Shown one piece after another: positions 6,676 through 12,040 of a DNA stretch of 12,040 nt. The DNA is from Clostridia bacterium. GTDB lineage: Bacteria > Bacillota_A > Clostridia > Peptostreptococcales > Anaerovoracaceae. Under the pieces are notes generated by a model. That model was not told the DNA's origin, made no database searches, and saw only the letters and a list, made by a program, of their open reading frames with translations. Every line of letters starts with the position of its first letter. The stretch's first letter is position 1. Position numbers and translations under genes: made by a program. Where the stretch lies: assembly GCA_024403175.1 (NCBI GenBank), contig JAKSSI010000015.1, positions 1-12,040 on the forward strand, written 5' to 3'.

Positions 6676-7233
6676 ATGACATTACTTACTAAAAAAGAAC
6701 AAAGAACATATTGCTACGAACAAAGAAAAAAGCTTTCTGATTTAGATCAGAAGGCTTTTTCTGATTCGATTTCAAGAAAACTTTTAGAGCTTCCTGAAAT
6801 AAAAAACGCAAAGAACATTTTGTCTTATGCGGCTATGCCAAACGAAGTAGATTTGTCGCTCTTTGCCAAGCTGGCAGGGGACAAATGCATTTCATACCCA
6901 GTATCTTATGCCAAGGGAATTATGAAAGCCTATCTACCGAATTCGGAGGACTCTTGGGTCGTCGGCAAGTACGGTATTCGTTCTCCAAAAGAGGATGATT
7001 CTGTGCTGATTCAGCCTGAGGAAATAGAAGTTGTAATAGTTCCTTGCGTAGGCTTTGGTACAGATAAAAAAAGGCTTGGCCATGGCGGCGGTTACTATGA
7101 TAGATATCTGCCACTTTGCCCAAAAGCTGCAAAAATTTGTGTTGCATTTGAAGCACAAAAATTAGATAATATATGCACGGATAGTTACGACCAACTTATG
7201 AGTTGCGTTGTAACAGAATTGAATATTTATTGA
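6676..7233 (+). CDS. 5-formyltetrahydrofolate cyclo-ligase (MTHFS)
   Basis: 185 residues, normal length. It uses ATP to convert 5-formyl-THF (folinate), a by-product and inhibitor of folate enzymes, into 5,10-methenyl-THF, so it returns trapped folate to the pathway. The basic N-terminus (K6, K7, R10, R17, K18, K19), YAAMPNEVD (51-59) and the signature GTDKKRLGHGGGYYDRYL (128-145) are diagnostic; the family more often has G-Y/R-G-G-G at the glycine loop, here GHGGG. It begins 2 nt after the fchA stop codon with no clear Shine-Dalgarno, so translation is probably coupled. Codon use is less biased than in fhs or acsE, which suggests lower expression. A terminator-like hairpin lies inside codons 18-29, and the stop codon TGA (7231-7233) is part of the following riboswitch. 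Confidence 0.93.
   Translation: MTLLTKKEQRTYCYEQRKKLSDLDQKAFSDSISRKLLELPEIKNAKNILSYAAMPNEVDLSLFAKLAGDKCISYPVSYAKGIMKAYLPNSEDSWVVGKYGIRSPKEDDSVLIQPEEIEVVIVPCVGFGTDKKRLGHGGGYYDRYLPLCPKAAKICVAFEAQKLDNICTDSYDQLMSCVVTELNIY
6727..6760 (+). repeat. Terminator-like 15-bp hairpin inside the start of the cyclo-ligase gene
   Basis: AAAAAGCTTTCTGAT (6727-6741), loop TTAG (6742-6745), ATCAGAAGGCTTTTT (6746-6760). All 15 positions pair, one as a T/G wobble (6734 with 6753). The core GC-containing stem is followed by five T, which is the layout of an intrinsic terminator, though inside a gene. It starts 51 nt after the A of the start codon. Translating ribosomes would keep it open, so any termination would be conditional; that role is inference. 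Confidence 0.65.
7142..7170 (+). promoter_or_regulatory. folT: Weak candidate promoter for the riboswitch transcript
   Basis: TTGCAT (7142-7147) and GATAAT (7165-7170) with exactly 17 bp between, inside the 3' end of the cyclo-ligase gene. The -35 box matches only in its first three bases. It would start transcription near 7177, about 55 nt before the riboswitch. This may be chance; without it the riboswitch is served by read-through from the fhs operon. Confidence 0.25.
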
Positions 7234-7325
7234 CCAGAGTAGATTTCGGCGCGTCAAGTGCCAAGGGATGGGAAGTTGTCCTTGGACGAAGGTTATCCGC
7301 GGTGCCGATATCGCATCCACTGTCA
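7231..7325 (+). promoter_or_regulatory. Tetrahydrofolate (THF) riboswitch aptamer
   Basis: The sequence has the THF riboswitch core in order: AGTAGA (7238-7243), GCGTCAAGTG (7251-7260), a GGGATG loop, ACGAAGG (7286-7292), CCGCGGTG (7297-7304) and GCATCCA (7313-7319). Helices I can draw: P1 CAG (7235-7237) with CTG (7320-7322), extended by TGA (7231-7233) with TCA (7323-7325) around a bulged C; P2 GATTTCGGC (7242-7250) with GCCGATATC (7304-7312), one T/T mismatch; P3 CCAAGG (7261-7266) with CCTTGG (7280-7285); a short P4 GG/CC; and a pseudoknot GGATG (7266-7270) with CATCC (7314-7318). The usual GCGUUAAGUG has one U-to-C change. In the known class reduced folates bind and lower expression. The gene that follows is a folate transporter, as expected. 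Confidence 0.95.
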
Positions 7326-7379
7326 CTAAGAAGGGACGGCTTCTTCGTGACAAATTATTTATCATGAAGGAGTTTTTTT
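7321..7379 (+). promoter_or_regulatory. Riboswitch expression platform: two exclusive hairpins, terminator-like and masking the ribosome site
   Basis: Hairpin A: TGTCACTAAGAAG (7321-7333) with CTTCTTCGTGACA (7340-7352), one mismatch, loop GGACGG. Hairpin B: CTTCTTCGTGA (7340-7350) with TCATGAAGGAG (7362-7372), 11 pairs including two G-U, followed by seven T. Both need the same middle strand. Hairpin B contains the folT Shine-Dalgarno AAGGAG (7367-7372) and looks like a terminator. The 5' base of hairpin A overlaps the P1 3' strand (7320-7325). Inferred logic: folate bound, P1 forms, A weakens, B forms, expression off. Confidence 0.72.
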
Positions 7380-7380
7380 A

Positions 7381-7899
7381 ATGAAAAAAATTACTACCAA
7401 GCAGCTCGTTACAGTAGCTGTGCTTGCGGCTATTTATGCCGTACTGTCCGCAGTATCCTTTGGCACAAACAATTTCCATGTTTCTGTGCAGTCTCTTGCT
7501 ACACTTGTAGGTGCAGCACTTCTTGGCCCAATTCCAGGCTTTTTAGTAGGCTTTATCGGTGAATTCATTCACCAGCTTATTGCTTACGGTTTAGACCCAA
7601 CAACAATTCTTTGGACACTTCCATATGCATTAGAAGGTCTTCTTGCTGGTGTACTTTGCTCAAAAGCTGGCAGCTTAGACCTTAAGAAGTTCGTTCCAAT
7701 CATTATCGTATCTGAAATCGTTCTTACAGTTTTAATTACACCTGTAAACGCTATTTCCGCACTTATTCAGGGTTGGTATTATCCTGGAATTATTCTTGGC
7801 GGTCTTGGCCTCAGATTCGCAATTACAGCAGTAAGAATTGTTGTATATGTTATCGTACTTCCAATCCTTTATAACGCTTTAAAGAAAGCAGTAAAATAA
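7381..7899 (+). CDS. folT: Folate ECF transporter substrate-binding (S) component FolT
   Basis: 172 residues, very hydrophobic, with about six membrane segments; an integral membrane protein. FolT is the folate-binding S component of energy-coupling factor transporters, and it works with shared EcfA/EcfA' ATPases and EcfT, which are not in this window. The N-terminal region TVAVLAAIYAVLSAVSFG (11-28) holds the AxxxA-type packing motif (A16, A20) used in this family to contact EcfT. LVGAALLGPIPGFLVG and FIGEFIHQL then ILWTLPYALEGLLAGVL are typical of S components. The folate assignment rests mainly on the THF riboswitch directly upstream and on folC downstream; the protein pattern agrees. Shine-Dalgarno AAGGAG (7367-7372) is 8 nt from the ATG and lies in the riboswitch hairpin. 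The stop codon overlaps the folC start by one base. Confidence 0.92.
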   Translation: MKKITTKQLVTVAVLAAIYAVLSAVSFGTNNFHVSVQSLATLVGAALLGPIPGFLVGFIGEFIHQLIAYGLDPTTILWTLPYALEGLLAGVLCSKAGSLDLKKFVPIIIVSEIVLTVLITPVNAISALIQGWYYPGIILGGLGLRFAITAVRIVVYVIVLPILYNALKKAVK

Positions 7900-9206
7900 T
7901 GACCCCACAAGAAGCAATTTCCTACATTGAAAACTACACCTGGAGCACAACACGCCTTGGACTTGATAGAACAAGACAACTTCTCGCAGCTTTAGGTAAC
8001 CCACAAAAGAGCCTCAAGTTTATCCACGTTACCGGTTCTAACGGCAAAGGATCAACTTGTTCAATGCTCGATTCAATTTTAAGAAGCCAGGGCTACAAAG
8101 TAGGCCTTTATACTTCACCATACATTCAAGAATTCGGCGAAAGAATGCGCGTTAACGGACAAAACATTCCTGGCGAAAAGCTTGCCGAATTAACAGAAAA
8201 GGTTAAGAAAGTTGCAGATGCAATGGAAGATCATCCAAGCCAGTTTGAGCTTGTAACAGCCATTGCAATGCAGTATTTCGCAGACGAAAAGTGCCACATC
8301 GTTGTACTCGAAGTAGGTATGGGCGGTGCATTAGACAGCACCAATGCCATCGATGCTCCAGAAGTTGCCGTTGTTACAAACATCGGTCTTGAGCATACAG
8401 AATACCTTGGCGATACGTTAGAGAAAATTGCTTTAACAAAAGCTGGTATTATAAAAGCAGGTTGCAATTGCGTTTGCTACGATGGCGACCCAATCGTAAC
8501 CGAAGTTATGAAGTCTGTTTGCAAGGAATTAAATGTTTCAATTACTTGCGTAGATTCCAAGAAGCTTCAGCCTATCTCCGAAACATTAGATGGACAGAAG
8601 TTTATCTGGGAAGATAAAGAATACAATCTTGCACTGCTCGGAAAGTTCCAGCTCTACAATGTAACAACTGTATTTGAGGTTGTAAGGGCTTTAAAGGCTC
8701 GTGGATGGAATATTTCCGATGAGGCAGTAGAAAAGGGCCTTGCTAGCGTAAAATGGCCTGCAAGACTCGAAATTTTGGAAAAGAATCCACTGTTTATCTT
8801 AGATGGTGGTCATAATCCACAGTGTGCAGATGCACTTGCAGAAGCATTAAAAAATATCTTAGGAGATAAAAAGGCTGTAATGCTTATGGGTGTTTTAGCC
8901 GACAAGGATTATCCTCAGATTTTAGATACTATAATGCCATTCGCAAAAGAATTTATCTGCCTCACACCATTCTCCGATAGAGCGCTTTCTGCTGAAAAGC
9001 TTGCAGCCTTCCTTACAGAAAAGGGTAAGAAAGCATATGCAGTGCCAGGTGCCGGCGAACCATCTCACGATGTAAGCCCTGAAGCAGAAAAAGCTTTGGC
9101 TGAAGGCATAAAACTTGCAAAAGAAGCCGCAGGTGAAGACGGAGCAATTGTATGCTTCGGATCTCTTTACTTAGTAGGCCACATTAGAACGATATTCGGA
9201 ATGTAA
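7899..9206 (+). CDS. folC: Folylpolyglutamate synthase (possibly also dihydrofolate synthase)
   Basis: 435 residues, Mur-ligase fold, cytoplasmic. It adds glutamate to folates using ATP, which keeps them in the cell and fits them to folate enzymes. Motifs: RLGLDRTRQLL (19-29), the ATP loop HVTGSNGKGST (43-53), EVGMGGALDSTNA (138-150), TNIGLEHTEYLG, and the C-terminal domain start ILDGGHNP (300-307), with VMLMGVLADKDY after it. The family often reads G-L-G-G-R-L-D-A-T-N; here the Arg is Ala144. The ATG overlaps the folT stop codon (TAATG), so translation is coupled and the gene shares riboswitch control. Importer and retention enzyme are thus set together by the folate level. Whether it also makes dihydrofolate from dihydropteroate cannot be told from the sequence; no other folate biosynthesis gene is in the window. 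Confidence 0.96.
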   Translation: MTPQEAISYIENYTWSTTRLGLDRTRQLLAALGNPQKSLKFIHVTGSNGKGSTCSMLDSILRSQGYKVGLYTSPYIQEFGERMRVNGQNIPGEKLAELTEKVKKVADAMEDHPSQFELVTAIAMQYFADEKCHIVVLEVGMGGALDSTNAIDAPEVAVVTNIGLEHTEYLGDTLEKIALTKAGIIKAGCNCVCYDGDPIVTEVMKSVCKELNVSITCVDSKKLQPISETLDGQKFIWEDKEYNLALLGKFQLYNVTTVFEVVRALKARGWNISDEAVEKGLASVKWPARLEILEKNPLFILDGGHNPQCADALAEALKNILGDKKAVMLMGVLADKDYPQILDTIMPFAKEFICLTPFSDRALSAEKLAAFLTEKGKKAYAVPGAGEPSHDVSPEAEKALAEGIKLAKEAAGEDGAIVCFGSLYLVGHIRTIFGM

Positions 9207-9214
9207 ATATAAAG

Positions 9215-9250
9215 AAAAGACGCTAGGTTTGTAAAAACTGGCGTCTTTTT
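9215..9250 (+). terminator. Intrinsic terminator after folC
   Basis: AAAAGACGCTAG (9215-9226) pairs with CTGGCGTCTTTT (9238-9249), one T/G wobble, loop of 11 nt, with the T-run ending at 9250. It closes the riboswitch-folT-folC unit. Confidence 0.88.
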
Positions 9251-9297
9251 CGTTTGTTATAAATGAAATAATTTACTGTTATTTAATGTCTTAATAG

Positions 9298-9306
9298 TGA
9301 TATAAT
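9298..9306 (+). promoter_or_regulatory. Extended -10 promoter candidate for the surface protein gene
   Basis: TGATATAAT (9298-9306) has a consensus -10 hexamer with the TG of an extended -10. No good -35 box is seen (TTATTT at 9279-9284 is weak), which is normal for extended -10 promoters. It would give a leader of about 60 nt. The rest of 9251-9373 is AT-rich with no other structure that I see. Confidence 0.45.
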
Positions 9307-9373
9307 TAAGATTTGTTTGGAAAAATATTTTTATGTTTATTTTATATTAATATAGGACGTTAAAGTTATAGTT

Positions 9374-12013
9374 ATGGAAAAGAGTTCTTCAAAAAAATTT
9401 ATTTGCATTGTACTTTCCTTAGCAATGATTTTAGGCTTTGCTGCCCAAGCATTTGCCGCAGGAAGCTATCAATTGAACGAAAACGTTAATGATAGCAGAT
9501 TCTATTCAGAAGCATTTACCGATGGTGCTACAGCCGGAATTTTAAGACGTACCATTATCATGGCATATCTTAAAGCAGGTGAAACTGTTTATTTCGGAAG
9601 TAGCGTATCAAAGAGTAAACAAGACATCAATTTTAACGACACCGGAAAAATTACGGGAAATGATATCTCTGTAATTTTCCCTAACGGCACAATTAAAACC
9701 TATGATGTAGAAGATACTGGTTCAAAAACAGGTTTTATTGCTAATGCCACTCAGGAAAAGATGGGTCCTCAGTTTGGCAGTCATACAGGAAGCGATTACT
9801 ATAATCCTTTAAAATTTACGGCCGAAACAGAAGGTACATATACATTTAGATTCCATTCAGTAAATGGTGTTAGAGCAAATCCTACTGAAAGAAACACTCA
9901 AGGCGATTTTAAGTCTTATTCAGATTCAGTAAATAAAGATTCTCAGGTTGCAGCATGGGATATTACTGTTGTTGATTCAACAAATACAGTAAAGACCGGT
10001 AGAACTTGGGCTAACTATTTATCTTTAAACACAGGTTCTCAAACTGCAAAATCCAGTTTACATGTTTATGTAGTTACAGCCGATAGCGTTATATACAAAG
10101 TAGACCTTAATGAAATTTCTCCTTGGGGATTTGTTTTCTTTGCAAATAACGCAGGTTTTACAACTACAGATATTGTTCCTAAATCTGTCTACCATTCATT
10201 CTATGATGTAAGTGCAGATCTTCTTAACATGAACAAGATGAATTTAGCGGTTCATCTTCCAAATGCTGCAGATTCAGAATCCGCTCAAACATTTAAATTA
10301 TTCTTTGAAGAACCAAGTGCGGAGTATTTAAATACACTGCAAACCGTTCCATCTCCAGAACCAATTACATCCGTAAAATTTAAAGGTATAGATGATTACA
10401 TTGCTGAAGAGGGCTCTGGTGGCGAATTCATTTTCGATACAAAAGGTGCTTCTACAGCAGAGCTTATTTTTGATTTTAGTACACTCGTGCCAGCTAGCTA
10501 TAAAGCTGCAGGCGGTACAGGTATAGTAGAACTTAATGGACCAGTAAAAGATGGTACAAACATTTTCTATTGGGATGGAAAAGATACTGCAGGTTTTACA
10601 ATACCTTCAATGGCTTATGACTTAGATAAAATTCTAATCAAGGCAACCCCAAAACTTGGTGAAATTCATTTCCCACTTATCGACGTAGAACAGATGGATG
10701 GTGGTATTGTTGTTGAAAGACTCAACGGCGGAGATAGAACAGATGAGAATAAGTACAATCTCTACTACAACAACTATCCTTTAAAAACAGGTTCTCTTAC
10801 TTCCGCAACTGGCAGTACAGGAACTTTATCAATGACAACTGATGGTAAGACTTTCAGTAATAAGTCTGTATATGTTTTACCAGATGGAACGATGTCATAT
10901 AAGATTTCAACAAGTGCATTTGGTGGAAGTATCAAAGCAGAAAACATTGCCACACTTGATGAACATGGAGAATTAAAGGCTATCAATTCCAATAAAACTA
11001 CCATGAAGTATGGCTCAAATGGTGGTAATAATGCAGGTATAGATATTTGGACTTACTATTCTCCATCAGATAGTACAAGCACTACAACACTCGATGGCGG
11101 ATCTGAAACTAAACTTACAATCATTGCGCCTTCTACACCAATGGGTTCTATTTCCGGCAGAGTGTTCCTCGATGAAGATCAGAACCGTGAGTATAACGTA
11201 GACGGTGGAGATAAAACTCTTTCAAGCAAAGAATCCGGTATTGAAGTAGAACTTAGAAGCTTTGCAGATGCCGGCATTGTTTATACAAGAACTGAAGAAA
11301 TAAATGGTTCTTCAAAAGATATTGTTTATAAGACTACTGCTGATATTCACGGTGTTTACCATTTCTATGGTGTTCCAGAAGGTGAATACTTTGTTAAGGT
11401 AAATATCCCTGATGATAAAGCTTATGAAAATACTACAGAAAATGACGGTAATAACGATGCTCACAGACAGGAAATCATAGTCGTAAGGGACAAGGAAACT
11501 GTTGCAGAAGACATTGGTTATTCTGTAGATAAGGATGCTGCAGTACATTTTACTTTCACAAAAAATTGGGGCGTTTCTAATCCTTTAGCAGATGTAAGGC
11601 TTAGATTATTTAAAGTGGCTAGCAACGGTATAGCTACTCCTGTTGCTGAAGACCATACTGTAGTTTTAAATTACGATAACGACTGGACTTACACCTACAA
11701 TGGTATGGAAAGAGATACAAACTACTATGTAGAAGAATACTACACAAAGTTTGTGGATGAAGAAGAGGTTTCCGTATTAATTGGTCGAAGCCCAATCTTT
11801 AATACCGATGATGGCTATTGGAAGACAGGTCTTGCATACAAGAAAGACGTGGCTTCAGATGAAGAAAAGAAAAACAACACTGACGATGAAACCAGATTCT
11901 ACAACTTAAAATTTGGTTTCAAAACAACAGACTTTAATCATTACAACATTACTTTAGTAAACGACCAAGCATACGATAACAAAGAGTACTCTGATCACGA
12001 CGAAAAGGAATGA
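9374..12013 (+). CDS. Secreted adhesin-like multidomain protein with SdrD_B-like and Cna_B-like modules
   Basis: 879 residues. Signal peptide: charged start (K3, K7, K8), hydrophobic core 9-24, likely cleavage after AFA (residue 28). Residues 30-330 match nothing I recognise, but are rich in beta-prone, Ser/Thr/Asn segments. A FlgD-like Ig segment shows DGTNIFYWDGKDTAG, with Trp400. SdrD_B-like module, about 590-700: GSISGRVFLDEDQNRE with calcium-type Asp600, Asp602, Asn604, then GVYHFYGVPEGEYFVKV (660-676). Cna_B-like module, about 725-868: Lys730 in FTKNW, Glu787/788 in YYVEEYY and Asn863 in ITLVND sit where the isopeptide triad is expected. Such proteins form cell-surface fibres or adhesins. 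The C-terminus (DNKEYSDHDEKE) has no LPXTG-type motif, hydrophobic tail or charged anchor, so attachment is unexplained. The only Shine-Dalgarno is a weak GGA about 16 nt away. More AAA/ATT codons are used than in the metabolic genes. Confidence 0.8.
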   Translation: MEKSSSKKFICIVLSLAMILGFAAQAFAAGSYQLNENVNDSRFYSEAFTDGATAGILRRTIIMAYLKAGETVYFGSSVSKSKQDINFNDTGKITGNDISVIFPNGTIKTYDVEDTGSKTGFIANATQEKMGPQFGSHTGSDYYNPLKFTAETEGTYTFRFHSVNGVRANPTERNTQGDFKSYSDSVNKDSQVAAWDITVVDSTNTVKTGRTWANYLSLNTGSQTAKSSLHVYVVTADSVIYKVDLNEISPWGFVFFANNAGFTTTDIVPKSVYHSFYDVSADLLNMNKMNLAVHLPNAADSESAQTFKLFFEEPSAEYLNTLQTVPSPEPITSVKFKGIDDYIAEEGSGGEFIFDTKGASTAELIFDFSTLVPASYKAAGGTGIVELNGPVKDGTNIFYWDGKDTAGFTIPSMAYDLDKILIKATPKLGEIHFPLIDVEQMDGGIVVERLNGGDRTDENKYNLYYNNYPLKTGSLTSATGSTGTLSMTTDGKTFSNKSVYVLPDGTMSYKISTSAFGGSIKAENIATLDEHGELKAINSNKTTMKYGSNGGNNAGIDIWTYYSPSDSTSTTTLDGGSETKLTIIAPSTPMGSISGRVFLDEDQNREYNVDGGDKTLSSKESGIEVELRSFADAGIVYTRTEEINGSSKDIVYKTTADIHGVYHFYGVPEGEYFVKVNIPDDKAYENTTENDGNNDAHRQEIIVVRDKETVAEDIGYSVDKDAAVHFTFTKNWGVSNPLADVRLRLFKVASNGIATPVAEDHTVVLNYDNDWTYTYNGMERDTNYYVEEYYTKFVDEEEVSVLIGRSPIFNTDDGYWKTGLAYKKDVASDEEKKNNTDDETRFYNLKFGFKTTDFNHYNITLVNDQAYDNKEYSDHDEKE

Positions 12014-12040
12014 GTACTCGCAAACTTACTTTGTGTTTAT
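12010..12040 (+). CDS. Start of a possible overlapping downstream gene (partial)
   Basis: ATGA overlap with the stop codon of the surface protein gene. The ten visible codons read MSTRKLTLCL, which has the basic-then-hydrophobic look of a signal peptide start. AAAAGGA (12003-12009) is directly against the ATG, too close for a standard ribosome site, so coupling would be needed. The window ends after 31 nt. It could be a second surface protein or a sortase-operon gene, or the start may be chance. Confidence 0.35.
   Translation, partial: MSTRKLTLCL

Noticed and set aside
1..12040. CRISPR arrays, tRNA or rRNA genes, insertion sequences, phage attachment sites.
   Set aside because: No spaced direct repeats, cloverleaf sequences, transposase frames or flanking target duplications were seen on either strand.

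Overview
The window reads as a piece of the chromosome of an anaerobic, AT-leaning Clostridia-type Firmicute that carries the Wood-Ljungdahl (reductive acetyl-CoA) pathway. The evidence is gene content: the C-terminus of acetyl-CoA synthase, the reductive activator of the corrinoid iron-sulfur protein (RACo), a methyl-THF:corrinoid methyltransferase and formate-THF ligase. Arg AGA and Pro CCA codons dominate, Shine-Dalgarno sites are AGGAG-type, and there is a Firmicutes-type tetrahydrofolate (THF) riboswitch. All genes lie on the plus strand. I cannot name a species.

Region 1 (1-2640) is the 3' end of an acs operon: acsB (partial), the RACo gene acsV, and a DUF3786 gene, closed by a very strong terminator. 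Region 2 (2641-4260) holds a diverged FchA-like cyclodeaminase-family gene and an acsE-type methyltransferase gene, closed by a second terminator. Region 3 (4261-7233) has its own sigma-A-type promoter and encodes fhs, a canonical fchA and 5-formyl-THF cyclo-ligase. Region 4 (7231-9250) is a THF riboswitch with a readable expression platform, then folT (folate ECF transporter S component) and folC (folylpolyglutamate synthase), closed by a third terminator. Region 5 (9251-12040) is unrelated: a secreted 879-residue adhesin-like protein with FlgD-like, SdrD_B-like and Cna_B-like modules, and the first codons of a possible overlapping gene.

The metabolic genes form a coherent unit. FolT imports folate, FolC glutamylates and retains it, Fhs loads formate onto THF, FchA makes methenyl-THF, and the cyclo-ligase recovers 5-formyl-THF. 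After reduction by enzymes not seen here (no FolD or MetF in the window), AcsE passes the methyl group to the corrinoid protein, RACo keeps that protein reduced, and AcsB makes acetyl-CoA.

The most interesting observations are: (a) two near-perfect hairpins at almost the same place, about 45-50 nt after the start codon, inside the RACo and cyclo-ligase genes; (b) a riboswitch whose P1 helix uses the stop codon of the gene upstream and whose platform can be read as a complete two-state switch; (c) a second FchA-like protein that has lost family motifs and is paired with AcsE; and (d) a compact RACo that seems to lack the middle domain.
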